From Ailanthus altissimus (lineage: Eukaryota > Streptophyta > Magnoliopsida > Sapindales > Simaroubaceae): 64,000 bases of DNA. The position numbers and the translations under genes were made by a program. Below are positions 23,880-35,122 of the stretch, one piece after another. Under the pieces are notes generated by a model. The model saw only the letters and a program-made list of their open reading frames with translations, was not told the origin of the DNA and ran no database searches. Within the stretch, counting starts at the first letter, position 1; each line of letters begins with the position of its first letter. The stretch covers positions 3,348,001-3,412,000 of the forward strand of contig OX327704.1 in the NCBI GenBank assembly GCA_946807835.1, in the 5' to 3' direction.

Positions 23880-25040
23880 GAGGACCCTAAAACCTTTAGT
23901 GAGGTTATGACTTCTCATGATGCTTATTTATGGAGAAAGGCAATAAATGATAAAATTAACTCTATCGTAAGTAATCATGCATGGAAATTAGTTGATTTAC
24001 CTCGAGTTCCAAACTTATTAGTTGTAAACGGATCTTCAAAAAGAAGATGAGGGCTGATGGGACTATAGAAAAATATAAGGAAAGATTGGTTGCCAAATGA
24101 TTCACTAAAAAGAAAAACTTAGATTACTTTGATACTTATGTTCCTAATACTAGAATTACATCCATTAGAATTTTAATTTCCTTGGCTGTAATATATGATT
24201 TGTTTATACATCAAATGGATGTGAAGACTGCTTTTCTAAATGGTGATTTAGAAGAGAAAATGTACGTAGAACAACCGAAAGGTTGTATTAGTATTGGTAC
24301 TGAGTATAAAGTATATAAGTTAGTTAAGTCTTTGTATGGCGTGAAGCAAGCACCAAAATAGTGGCATAAAAAATTTGACAATGCTCTTGTATCAAATAGT
24401 TTTATGATAAATGATTTTAACAAGTTTGTGTACTATAAAGTTTTTGATACTAATAGATATATGATTATATGTCTATATGTGGATGATATGTTTATATTCA
24501 GTCATAGTATAGAAGTGATAGTTAGACTAAGAAGTTTCTATCAAATGTATTTGATATAAAAGATTTAGGAGAAGCTAATGTAATACTTGGAAAAAAGATT
24601 ATGAGAACATCTAATGGTCTCACTTTAAACAAAAGCACTATGTAGAGAGGTTTCTTGAGAGATTTGGGTATACAGCATACAAATCAGTGGCAACACCTTA
24701 TGATGCTGGTGTTAAACTTCGAAAGAATGTTGAATATAGTGACAAACAGAATTGTTATGCTTAAATCATTTGTATTTTTATGTATTTGATGAATACAACT
24801 AGGCTTGATATAGCATATCTAGTAGGGAGATTGTAAAATATTTAATAGGCACTAAAACTTATGCACTTTCATATGGTAGATCACAACCTGTGATTAAAGG
24901 CTATTGTGATGCTAATTGAACATCTGAATCTAATGAGGTCAAGTCTATTAGTGGATATGTCTTCACTTTAGATGGAGGAACCCTATATTGGAAATGCACT
25001 AAATAGACTTGTATAGTACGATCTACAATGAATTCGAAAT
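23880..25040 (+). pseudogene. copia-2 reverse transcriptase and RNase H (broken)
   Basis: RT blocks: EDPKTFSEVMTSHDAYLWRK, HAWKLVDLPRVP, MDVKTAFLNGDLEEKMYVEQ, SLYGVKQAPK and ICLYVDDMFIFSHS (24470-24510), the catalytic YVDD. RNase H starts KYLIGTKTYALSYGRSQP, then SISGYVFTLDGGTLYWKC. It is cut off near 25040, where the deletion joins it to the LTR. Confidence 0.85.
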
Positions 25041-25049
25041 TGAGAACCC

Positions 25050-25268
25050 TATATTGACACATTTGAAACAAATGATGAACTTCTCAATCTTTGATTCAAG
25101 TTTCTCTCTTTTATCAACCATGTTTTGAGTTTAAACACTTGTAGTCTAAGAAAAATATTTGATGTGCAGATAATACTTTCTCCTGGAATTATCCTACTAA
25201 CAAATCTATTTGCATCTTTGATTATAATTAATGTGGAGGTAGAAATAATTGAAGGACAATGCATTGCA
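25050..25268 (+). repeat. copia-2 3' LTR, U3 lost
   Basis: Matches 21345-21578 (ACATTTGAAACAAATGATGA and following), but lacks everything upstream of R. Confidence 0.8.
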
Positions 25269-25610
25269 TGCCTTGACTTCAATCTTTGGTTAATTGTATT
25301 CTTGTGTAAAATATTTTAATTTTTTTTTAACATGACAAAATTACTAACAGCCATTTCAATTACAACCACATGTGACTCTCCCAACTTTCTTAATTAAAAC
25401 ATCAACAAATGTGTTTGATCATGAAAAAATAATTTTTCCTAAATCTTTAAAATTTGTTAAAAATCTTTTGCGGATAAAAAATAATCTACTACAGCTTGTC
25501 TTATTCAATAAAGGATTTTGAAAAAAATTCTGATCACATAAACCAATCATACAGGGTGCTGATATTAAATTATTAAATTAAAAAAAGAAGGAAGTAAACA
25601 TTTAGCTTAC

Positions 25611-25766
25611 CTTTAACATCAATAGTACTGTTCAAGCTATTATGATCTAAATATAATTCTCTTAATGAAGAAATATTCTTTAGAGATGAGAAAATGTTAT
25701 TGTTCAATGAGTTTAGGCCTAAATTGAGAACCTGCAAGCTTTTCAATTTTGATAACCTTTGAAAAC
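25611..25766 (-). pseudogene. RLP pseudogene, 5'-most recognisable LRR exon
   Basis: A 156-bp exon between a TTTCTTGCAG acceptor and GTAAGC donor, open throughout. It reads GFQRLSKLKSLQVLNLGLNS, then LNNNIFSSLKNISSLRELYL and DHNSLNSTIDVKG. 'G--RLS-LK-L-VL-L--N' and 'L-YN-L--SIDV-G' are hallmarks of the first LRR exons of multi-exon RLPs. The signal peptide and LRRNT exon (CHGC-EEER type) would lie to the right but were not found beyond copia-3, so the 5' end is lost or unrecognisable. Confidence 0.85.
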
Positions 25767-25886
25767 CTGCAAGAAAACAAAATGTCAAACAATTTCGTGT
25801 GAAAGTAATTTTGTCATGTAGAAATCTCATTAAATTGTCAATTGGTCAAATGAATCTTCTCAAAATTGGCCAGAGATATTAACAAC

Positions 25887-26327
25887 TGTTGAAAGTGTGT
25901 GGTTCCAAAGTGAATAAAGAAGATTACCAAGGGCCTAATTGAAATATAGCTTAAAGTGGTAACTAAACGCAGTCGTTTTGCATTAGTATAAATATGTGTA
26001 CTATTAACTCTAAATGCAGATTTCTCGTTCATTTTCCATTTCTGTTTTTCTCGATTAGCTTAAAAGCTCTCTCTCTCATTCTTGGATTAGGGTTTTCTGT
26101 AGCTGCTTTAATCGATTGTCTTCTTGTAATCTTTAGATTGTAAGAGGGTGAAATCACTCTAAGGCTGTAACCTTCGTCTTATAGTGGATTATTCTCTATT
26201 CTAAGCCCAGTGGATGTAGGTTTCATATTGAAACCAAACCACTTAATTCTTGGTGTCAATCTCTACTGTGAGTTGTGATTTGGTATTTCTTCTTGTGTAT
26301 TTTCTTAGTCTAAGTGTTGATTTTACA
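25887..26327 (+). repeat. copia-3 5' LTR
   Basis: TGTTGAAAGTG...TTTTACA, 441 bp. It carries a TATA box, TATAAATA, at 25987-25994, upstream of the pyrimidine-rich CTCTCTCTC tract in R. Confidence 0.92.
25987..25994 (+). promoter_or_regulatory. TATA box of copia-3 5' LTR
   Basis: TATAAATA sits about 100 bp into the LTR. The corresponding stretch is deleted from the 3' LTR. Confidence 0.7.
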
Positions 26328-26439
26328 ATAGTGGTATCAGAGCTAGATTCTTTAGAAATTCTTTTAGGGTTAGGGTTTCTCAGTCATAGACTAAGATTTG
26401 GGGAAAATAGAAATTTCTTAAAATTTTTGTATAATCACA

Positions 26440-27345
26440 ATGGGTTCTACAAGATCGAAGATTGATAGATTCAATGGAAGTAGAGATTTCAGTTTATGGC
26501 AAAAGAAGATGAAGGCTCTCCTTATACAACAAAAAGTTTCTCAAGCTCTTGCTGATCCAGAAACACTTCCACTGACATTGAATGCTGATCAAAGAATAAA
26601 AATGAGCGAATTGGCGTTTAACACGATGATTCTGAATTTAGCCCACAATGTTCTTCGATAAGTAAATGAAGAAACAACTACGGCCGGCCTCTGGGTAAAA
26701 CTTCAATCTATTTATCTTACCAAGTCTCTTTCTAGTAAAATCTATATGAAAGAAATACTGTTTGGGTATAAAATGGACAAGAATAAGACATTAGAGGAGA
26801 ATCTAAATGATTTCAAGAAACTATGTCTTGACCTTGAAAATGCTAGGGAAAAGATAAGAGATGAAAATAAGGCCATAATCTTGCTAAACTCATTACCTCA
26901 TATGTACAAAGAAGTTAAGATAGCTATAAAATACAGGAAAGAGACATTAACTCTTGATGATTGTATTAAAGCCTTAAGGGCCAGGGACTTAGAGTTAAGA
27001 TCAGAAAAATTAATCTATGAAAATGATGATTCTTTGTATGTTAGAGGTAAAACTGAAAAGAAAGTCACTAATAAGAATGAAAACAGAAATAAATCGAGGT
27101 CTAAATCTAAAACAGGTTCTAGAAAATGCTATTACTGTAGAAAAGAAGGTCACCTAAGAAGAAACTGTTATAAAAGACTTAAGAAAATAAAAGAAAAAGA
27201 TAATGAAGAAGAAAACAATTTGGCTGCTATTGCTAGAAATGACTATGAAAACTCAAAAGCTTTGACAGTTTCTGTTGATGAAAACCTGAATGAATGGGTA
27301 TTAGACTCAGGGTGTTCATATCACATCTGTCCCAATAAAGAATAG
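26440..27345 (+). pseudogene. copia-3 gag with CCHC knuckle (one internal stop)
   Basis: ATG at 26440 (MGSTRSKIDRFNGSRDFSLW) gives a copia gag. A TAA at 26659-26661 interrupts it, and the same frame then continues with GLWVKLQSIYLTKSLSSKIY, ENLNDFKKLCLDLEN and LLNSLPHMYKEVKIAI. A basic stretch precedes an intact zinc knuckle, CYYCRKEGHLRRNC (CX2CX4HX4C, about 27128-27170), which binds the RNA genome. The protease box WVLDSGCSYHICP (Asp-Ser-Gly) follows at 27296 in the same frame, then a TAG. Gag and pol were one frame, as usual for copia. Confidence 0.9.
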
Positions 27346-27384
27346 TTTAAAGAGTTCAAAGAATTTGATAGTGGTAGAGTCCTT

Positions 27385-28322
27385 ATGGGTAATAACCAAG
27401 AATGCAGGGTATTAGGAATTGGGACTATTTCCTTGAAATTGCATAATGGTTTGTATAGGACATTGAATGATGTTAGATTTGTACTCGACCTTAAAAGAAA
27501 TCTAATATCACTTGAAACTCTTGATGATAATGGGTACACATATAAGGCTGAAAATGAAAATTTAAAAATAATGAAAGAAGCCTTGGTGATTATGAAGGGA
27601 GTAAAACAAAAGGGTTTATACATCTTGATGGGTCACACTAATACTGATATCGCTGCCACTGTGATTAGTTCACGGTTAGATAATTCTGAACTATGGCATA
27701 GAAGATTAGGACATATAAGTGTCCAAAGTCTTCTTGAATTAAATAAACAGGGTTTAATAGATACTGGAAATATAAACAAACTTGAGTTTTGTGAATTCTA
27801 TGTCATGGGAAAACAACATAGAATTAGTTTTAAAATCGGAATACATATGTCTGAAAAATTATTGGACTATATGCATGCATATCTATAGGGACCTACAAAT
27901 ACATCTACTAATAGTGGAAACATATATTTTCTTTCTCTAATTGATGATTTCTCTATAAAAGTTTGGATTTATTTATTGAAACTTTTAATAAATTCAAACA
28001 GTGGAAAATACTTGTTGAAAATCAAACAAACAAAAAGATAAAGGTATTAAGAACAGACAATGGACTTGAATTCTGTAATCAAGAATTTGACAACTTCTAT
28101 AAAACACATGGCATATTAAGACATAGAACTGTAACTTTTTTACCTCAACAGAATGGAGTAGCGAAAAGAATGAATAGGACACTATTCGAAAAAGTAAGAT
28201 GCTTATTAATTAGTTCTGGTCTATCTAAACATTTTTGGGGAGAAGCTGTTATTACAGCTTGTTATGTGATTAATAGAAGCCCTGCTAGTAGCATAAATTT
28301 TAAAGTCCCTGAAGAAGTTTAG
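27385..28322 (+). pseudogene. copia-3 protease end and integrase (broken)
   Basis: Continues the gag frame after a TAG: LGIGTISLKLHNGLYRTLND, then the pre-integrase box LWHRRLGHISVQSLLELNKQ (about 27690). After a TAG (27886) and a frameshift come LIDDFSIKVWIYLL (first Asp), KVLRTDNGLEFCNQEF (second Asp) and NGVAKRMNRTLFEKVRCLL. In the last motif the catalytic Glu of 'VAERMNRT' is Lys (codon AAA near 28161). FWGEAVITACYVINRSP is intact. The C-terminal part is separated by a further TAG at 28320. Confidence 0.88.
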
Positions 28323-28446
28323 ACTAGTAGAACTGTAAACTATTCCAATATGAAAATATTTTGCGTGTGCTACTTATGCACATCATAAGGGTGATAAATT
28401 AGAACCTAAGTCAATTAAATGTGTATTTCTTGGGTATCCTGAAGGG

Positions 28447-28969
28447 GTGAAGGGTTATAGGTTATGGAATAAAGAAGTTAGTGGTGTTAAAGTCATAATT
28501 AGTAGGGATGTTACATTTAATGAACTTGATATGCCTTGTTTAAAAATGAATCAAGAAAATGCAGGTATAACAAGTCAGAAACAAAATACTTTGAGCACTA
28601 CTTCAGATAAATTTCAAATTGAGGTGAAGTCACCTTAACCAAATGGACAAGAAGACCAGAATGTGTCAAATAATGGTAATTTTGAACAAGAATCAGACTA
28701 GACAGATGAAGAGAATCAAATAAATAACTCTAAACAGTCCATGGAAAATTATAAACTTACATGAGACAGTGTAAGGAGGGAGGTAAAGTTACCATATAAA
28801 TTCTCTTCATATGATTTAACTGCATTTGCTTTATTGTCTGCTTAAGAAATTGATGAATCTGAACCATTAAACTATATTGAGGCCATGTATAGTAAATATG
28901 CTAAAGAATGGAAAAATGCTATGAATGAAGAACTTAGGTCCTTACAAAAGAATAATACTTAGACATTAG
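28447..28969 (+). pseudogene. copia-3 integrase tail and RT start, up to the solo LTR
   Basis: KGYRLWNKEVSGVKVIISRD then VTFNELDMPC is the usual 'GY-LW---S-K---SRDV-F-E' end of copia integrase. The RT entry reads EPLNYIEAMYSKYAKEWKNA, then MNEELRSLQKNNT, at 28860-28960. It is interrupted at 28969 by the solo LTR and resumes at 30404 with QKPTNKSVVNSKWIFKIK. Confidence 0.85.
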
Positions 28970-30408
28970 TGATAAGGGCAAATTTATCATATATTTTCTC
29001 ATGTTTTTATTATTGATATTTTATGATTTTATGAGAATAGATGGCTATTTATGTGCATTATTGTTATTTATAGGGACTTGAATGAAATTTAAAGAAAGAA
29101 CGTAAAAGGAGCAAAAACAGGGACTAAAATGCAAAGTTTTCAAAGTATGTGTCCATCGCCCCAGCGCCACAAGGATTTTCGCCCCAGCTCTGAAATAGTG
29201 ATTGAAATAAGAAAAACGACCTGCTTAAGTCGCGTATAGCGCCCCCGCGCCATACAGTTACCGCCCCAGCGACAAGACAGCACCCCAGCGCCAAGTTTCC
29301 ACCACTCCAGCGGTAATAGCTTATTCACGCGTCGCCCCAGCGACAGATGCATAGCGCGCCAGCGGTAGTGCGAGTCCTAGTCCGACGAGAATTGAGATTT
29401 TCAAGCTCATATCAATCCCTATATAAAGCCACTCGTTCCCAGCCTTCAAGGAGGAATCCAAGACGACCCAAGAGTACCAAGAATACAGAGCACGAGTCTT
29501 GGAGAGCAATAGGAGATTAATTGAAGCAACTTTAGAGAGAGATACAAGACATTCTTCGGCATCAAGAGTTCCTAGGCAACGCAATTAAGAGCAATTCGAC
29601 GTCAATATCGGTTTGCTAATAATTGTATCATGATTTATAATTATTTTTACTGCTATTCTCTTGTAGCCATGAGCTAACTTATTTTCTAGGGTTAATACTT
29701 GAACTCAATATGTGTGCTTAATTGCCATATCTTTCGAATATTTAATAAACTTAGTCATTTATTATTTAAATTACTTGTGTTTAATGCTTCAATATATCTG
29801 GCCAATATATGGTGAATGAGTTGGTAATATTATTGATAAACTCGGAAGAGGAACCATAATATTTAGACCTAGGTAATTTGATGCATGATTGTAGAGTAAC
29901 ATTCAATGTTGCATATGCAAGTTTCAATTTAGGATAGGAATATACCTAATTGGCATGTATGATCAATAAGACCTAATCTTAATGAATCTTAATTTATTAT
30001 AAGTACCATAGGAATATAGGTATTTGGTAAATTAAGGTATACTTGCATGACCTTGGAAGAGGCTTGTGAATACATTAGTGTCTTGATCAATAATAAAGAC
30101 TAAGTGAGTTAAATATTAGAGGATTAATCATTAGAAACATATTGAGGGATAATATTAATCCTAGGTTTTCTCTACATTGCTATCTTTAAATTTCATTGCA
30201 TTGTGTTTTTATTTTTATATTTCCTACATTCATTCTTAGGTTTTTATTTATTTGAATAATTATTAGGAAGACATAATTTTAGTAATTGGTTTAAAAATAA
30301 AAATTATCCCTGTGGGTTCGACATCCGACTAATTAGTCTCTTTATTACTTGCATACGATAGTGTATACTTGCACTTAATTAATGATATAGAAATATCGCA
30401 TCAATTAA
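28965..30408 (+). repeat. solo gypsy-type LTR nested in copia-3
   Basis: A 1,434-bp sequence (28970-30403) starting TGATAAGGGC and ending AATATCGCATCA, flanked by ATTAG (28965-28969) and ATTAA (30404-30408), an imperfect 5-bp TSD. The copia-3 RT frame reads straight across once the insert is ignored. It contains a GC-rich island (29150-29370, GCCCCAGCGCC units) and a TATA-like TATATAAAGCC at about 29418. Near its 3' end is CCCTGTGGGTTCGACATCC (30308-30326), a phrase I associate with Athila/Ogre-type LTRs. There is no internal domain, so it arose by LTR-LTR recombination. A second, inverted and truncated copy is at 55885-56582. Confidence 0.9.
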
Positions 30409-31754
30409 TACAGAAACCCACAAATAAAAGTGTAGTTAACAGTAAATGGATCTTTAAGATTAAAGATGGATTAACCCCTCTTGATCCAATTACTTTTAAA
30501 GCAAGATTAATTGATAAAAGGTTCTCTCAAAAAGAGGGATTGGATTTACTGAAATAATTTTCCTGGTTGTGAAATATACAACAATTAGAATTGTTTCATC
30601 TTTAACAACATATTTTAATTGGAAGCTTGAACAGTTAGATGTAAAAACTACATTTTTGCATGGTGATCTTGAGGAAACAATTTATATGAAACAACCTGAG
30701 GGCTTTGAGGTTAAAAGTAAAGATAACTTAGTTTGTCTTTTGAAAAAAATCTCTTTATGGGCTTAAGCAGTCCCCTAGGTAATGGTATAAAAGGTTTGAT
30801 GCCTTTATAATTGAATCTGGTTTTAAAAGAAATAGTTATAATCACTGTTTTTATTTTAAAGATTTAGACAGTGAATCGCAAATATTTCTTTTATTATATG
30901 TTGATGACAAGTTATTAATTGGTTCTAGTAAACATGAAATCAAGAAGTTAAAAATCCTTCTTAAAGAATAATTTGACATGGAAGATCTAGAGGAGGCAAG
31001 AAAAATATTAGGAATAAATATTTTCAGAATTAGGTCCAAAAATAGATTAGTATTGTCTCAGGAATAGTATATAAGAAATATGTTAACCAGGTTTGCCATG
31101 AATGATTCAAAACCTGTTAACATACCTCAGGCTGCCCATTTTAAATTTTCTAAAGATCAATGTCCTGTTACAAAAGTTTAAAAGGATGAAATGTCTAAAA
31201 TACCATACTCAAATGCAGTTGGTTCTATTATGTATGCTATGATATGTCGCAGACCTAACCTTACTTTCGCAATAAATGTTGTAAGCAGGTATATGTCTAA
31301 TCCTGAAAAAGAACATTGGACTGGGATAAAATGGCTGCTCAGGTACCTAAATGGTACAAAGAAATATAGATTAGCATATGGAAAATATGAGAATTGTTTA
31401 AATCTTGTCAGATATGTTGACTCTGATTTTACAGGTGATAAAGATAGAAAAAGATCAACTACAGCCTATTTGTTTACGTTGTGTGGGAATTGTATCAGCT
31501 GGAAAGCTCAATTACAATCTTTGGTTGCTTTATCAAGCACTGAAGCTGAATATGTTGCTGTTACTGAAGCAGTAAAAGAGGGTATTTGGTTACAAAACTT
31601 GTTAAATAAAATTGGCTTACTAATAGAACTTGTTACTGTGTTTACAGATAATCAAAGTGTCATTCACCTCAGCAGAAATCCAGTATTTCATGAGAGAACT
31701 AAGCATATTGAGTTGAAGTATCATTTTATCCGAGATTTAATACTCAAAGGCTAG
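30404..31754 (+). pseudogene. copia-3 RT and RNase H (broken)
   Basis: RT: SVVNSKWIFKIKDG, KARLIDKRFSQKEGLD, LEQLDVKTTFLHGDLEETIY, then several stops, and LLYVDDKLLIGSSKHEIKKL (30895-30950). YVDD is kept, while the family's following Met is Lys. The last 187 codons (31191-31754) are open: YSNAVGSIMYAMICRRPNLT, LVRYVDSDFTGDKDRKRSTT, SLVALSSTEAEYVAVTEAVK, FTDNQSVIHLSRNPVFHERT and KYHFIRDLI. These give a complete copia RNase H with its D-E-D residues. The RT itself is not expressible. Confidence 0.9.
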
Positions 31755-31958
31755 ATTCAGCTCAAGAAATCCCAACTGAAGAAAGCGCACCAGACATGGG
31801 TTCAAAAGTGTTACCAGTAAGCAAGTTGAGATACATTTTGGCCTTGCTTAATCTGAAAAATAGATAGGTATCTGTTAGGTAAGTGAGCTAAGACGAACAG
31901 AGAATATAATTCATTGTGGAGACAAATAGATATTCACTGTTGAAACCAAGGTGAAGAT

Positions 31959-32355
31959 TGTTGAAAGTGTGTGGTTCCAAAGTGAATAAAGAAGGTTACC
32001 AAGGGCCTGATTGAAATATGGCTTAAAGCAAAAACTAAACGCAGATTTCTCGTTCATTTTTCCATTTCTGTTTTTCTCGGTTAGCTTAAAAGCTCTCTCT
32101 CTCTCATTTTTGGATTAGGATTTTCTGTAGCTGTTTTAATCTGTTGTCTTCTTGTAATCTTTAGATTGTAAGAGTGTGAAATCACTCTAAGACTATAACC
32201 TTCGTCTTATAGTGGATTATTCTCTATTATGAACCCAGTGGATATAGGTTTCATATTGAAACCGAACCACTTAATTCTTGGTGTCAATCTCTACTGTGAG
32301 TTGTGATTTGGTATTTCTTCTTATGTATTTTCTTAGTCTAAGTATTGATTTTACA
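31959..32355 (+). repeat. copia-3 3' LTR (47-bp deletion)
   Basis: Matches the 5' LTR but goes directly from ACTAAACGCAG to ATTTCTCG (about 32034-32052). It lacks the TATA-containing 47 bp present between AAACGCAG and AAATGCAG in the other LTR. It is preceded by a purine tract, AAGGTGAAGAT (31948-31958). Confidence 0.92.
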
Positions 32356-32360
32356 ACAAC

Positions 32361-33172
32361 AACTCTCAAAACCTGCAAAGCTATTCGTCTTCTAGTAATT
32401 TAAGAATTATTAGATAATACATGTTCAAATAAAATATCAGACATATAGTTAGAGTGGTTTTTGTACTCTTTTACAGAATACAGATTGAATTGTTTAATTT
32501 TGAAATTTGATAGAAAGTTTTTTCAAATTCACTTATCAATATTAATAGAATTTTTCATTAATGAGATCTGAAATATATCTAGCTCTTTTAGTGTATGTTC
32601 TAGGATTATAGTGGATTCTTAAAAAAGTACTTTTTAAGAATTTATTATCCAAAATATGTTTGACCAAAAAAAAATATTGTTCTTAGAGAATAATTAAATA
32701 AACTAAATTAAATTGCTTTCCATTAAATTATTGATTCTCAAACTACTTTTCATTGAAATTTAAAATTAAAAGTTTTTACCTTACATATTTTGGGTGATAA
32801 ATTCTTAAAAGATACATTTTTTAAAAATTGACCGCAATCCCAATATACACTAATTTGATTAAAGAGCCAAATCATGAGATGAGTTGAAATAGCTTATGTA
32901 TTGTAAAATTCTAAAATTCTAAAATTACTACTTAACCTCAATGATCTTCAAAAAGCTATAAACCCTTTTTAACGAAGGTTTTTGGCTAATGTTAATGGTA
33001 GATAAATAAAAAATATCCATATTTGGCAGGGTTTTAGTATTTTGAAATTATAGAAAAAACTTTATAATTTGAAAAACACTTTATGGGTAATTGTAATTTT
33101 CCAATATTTTAAAGTAGACAAGAAAGCGAAAGAAATGATTTCCCTCTTTGTGAGTTAATTTTATCTTTCTTA
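32361..33172. other. AT-rich DNA between copia-3 and copia-4
   Basis: The first ~70 bases continue the sequence split by copia-3. On the minus strand TAGCTTTGCAGGTTTTGAG resembles the acceptor/exon start of the LRR exon at 25766 (TTGCAGGTTTTCAAAG). Beyond that there is no LRR motif, no signal peptide and no other coding sequence. It is probably RLP intron or former upstream DNA. Confidence 0.4.
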
Positions 33173-33177
33173 TTAAT

Positions 33178-33680
33178 TGTTAGACAAAATGATCAAATAT
33201 GCCTATTCTTCCACTATGAAAACACAACTAACTTGTTCCAATAATAAATTGTGATGACCCATCTTCTACCATGAAAGCACACACCTAACTTGTTTCAATA
33301 ACAAAGAGGAACGATCATTATAACCCACTAAAATACACTCTATAAATACACGGTTTCTATGTGAGCAAGTGTGTGAAAGAGGCATGAAAGAAATGTGTAC
33401 AAGAAATTTGTGTGCAAGAAATGTGTGTGCAAGTAATGTGTAGGGAGCATGAGCAAAATCGTATACACTCTCAAAATGAAAAATTAAGAAAGTGTGTGTG
33501 AATGACCTGAGAGTTATTGACTAAAGAACACAAAAGTTCTTGAAATGTGAATTGAGGGGACTTTCCAACTTATGATTGTTTTCCGATTAAGGGAAAGTTG
33601 TGACACAAATCCATTCACCTCCAGCTTCGAGCTTCCGGATCAACATCTGGGTATGTTACTATTATTTGCTATTCCCTTCA
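33178..33680 (+). repeat. copia-4 5' LTR
   Basis: TGTTAGACAAAATGATC...CCCTTCA. Contains TATAAATACACGG (about 33341) and a run of GCAAGAAATGTGTG-type units (33388-33450) that differ in number from the 3' LTR. Confidence 0.9.
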
Positions 33681-33692
33681 TTGGTATCAGAG

Positions 33693-35122
33693 TAAGGTTG
33701 ATTTGTGTTTTGTTTTGGTCATATTGATTGAAATATGCCATTTTTTATTTAAAATTAAAATTGAGCTTATTAATGACATAATTAGTTTTAACTAATAATT
33801 AGCTTATGTTTCTTATTTTATGAGATATGGTATATGTATAATATATTTCTTAACCTTTGGATTACTTTGAAATAACATGTATAGTGAAAGAATCAAAACC
33901 CTAAGTATAAGACCTGGAACTTTGTTACAATCATAACTTTGCTATAGTGATTCATTATTTATGATATTGGTACCATTTGAAACAAGCTTTCCAACAGTAT
34001 ATTATTTGTCAAAGTTGGATGTAAATTGAGAGAAAAAGAGCCTTTTTTTCTAATTCAAAAATTGAATTTTAAAGTTATGAGGTTGAAGATGTAAACAATA
34101 TTCATTTGTGTCCCACTCTCTTAACCGGAGAGTACGCTTTACCCTAACCTCAAACCAGAAACATGAGCACACCACTAAACTCAGCACATAATTTTGAGTC
34201 GGCACAATGTAAGATACATGCTGGAATATGGTCGTACGATGCGCGTGGCATGCACACGCCACCCATAATGAGTGAACAAACTCTGCACTGTGCAGCACAT
34301 GTTTCACTCCTTATTTTGGCATGTGTGCCTATGTGTGGCCTTACCGAACTCCATTTTTGACGACGTTTATGGCAGTTGATTTAGAATTTTATTTATTTTT
34401 ATTTTATGATTTAAAATTAATTTTTTTGTAAATAATTAATATTTATATTATAAAAAATAATTGAAAAACTAAAATAAAATACTATTATACAGTTTAAAAT
34501 TTCTGAAAAATATTTTTAATATTTTATGGAATGTGCTTAAGGTGTTGCACTCCAGTGAGAGCAAAATAAATTTATTTATGATATGTACTCTATCAATTAT
34601 GTTTATGACAATATTATCTCTATTGTTTTTGCTTTATGTTGATTAATATTACAATAGAGAATTTTCTTTTTGGAATGAATCACATTGAATAAAAGGGGTT
34701 ATAGACAATATATGAATATATTTAAAGAAATATTTTATGAATATTGTCTTTTACATTATGTTCGTTTATTGTTTATGCTAATGAACATGATTAATGAAGA
34801 ATATGTGATATTTATGATTTAAATATTTTTGCTACATTGTTCATATATATCACATAATATTTTTCATGTGGGAGTTCTTTTTTATTAAACTTCTTAGGGA
34901 ATAAACAAATAGAACGAGTATTTTGCGCAATAAACTTGAATAATGATAAATTAATACTTGGAAAGGACGATGAACAGAAGCATCGACGACTTTTTGACTT
35001 TAATCCTTGTGCTAAGCTCTCATGTGCTTTTGTTTTTGTGATTGTGGCTAAATAAATAAATGTGTGCAAATGATATGCCAATATCTTATTAATGTCTCTA
35101 TAATTATTTTTATTGAATAGAA
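33693..35122 (+). other. copia-4 leader between PBS and gag
   Basis: A 1.4-kb untranslated leader without a convincing gene. A more GC-rich patch at 34140-34360 (containing GATGCGCGTGGCATGCACAC) has short overlapping frames on both strands but no known domain. The rest is AT-rich. Long leaders are common in this kind of copia element. Confidence 0.5.

Larger units (their letters stand above)
20974..25268 (+). mobile_element. copia-2, decayed Ty1/copia element in an RLP intron
   Basis: A plus-strand element with a 5' LTR at 20974-21578, gag, CCHC knuckle, protease, integrase, RT and RNase H in copia order, and a truncated 3' LTR (25050-25268). The 3' end of RNase H runs directly into the middle of the right LTR, so one deletion removed the end of pol, the polypurine tract and U3 of the 3' LTR. 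No matching TSD was found. Stops occur in every domain. It lies between RLP exons in the opposite orientation. Confidence 0.88.
25882..32360 (+). mobile_element. copia-3 with TSD ACAAC, inserted upstream of the RLP exon
   Basis: A Ty1/copia element (25887-32355) flanked by the 5-bp duplication ACAAC (25882-25886 and 32356-32360). LTRs are 25887-26327 and 31959-32355, closely similar apart from one 47-bp deletion. The PBS TGGTATCAGAGCTAG is at 26332-26346. The order gag-PR-IN-RT-RH is typical. The interior has about ten stops or shifts and a nested 1.43-kb solo LTR. Its better-preserved reading frames suggest it is younger than copia-1, -2 and -4. Confidence 0.93.

Noticed and set aside
34140..34360. 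GC-richer patch with short frames on both strands in the copia-4 leader
   Set aside because: No domain, no splice logic and no similarity to host genes noticed. Treated as leader sequence.
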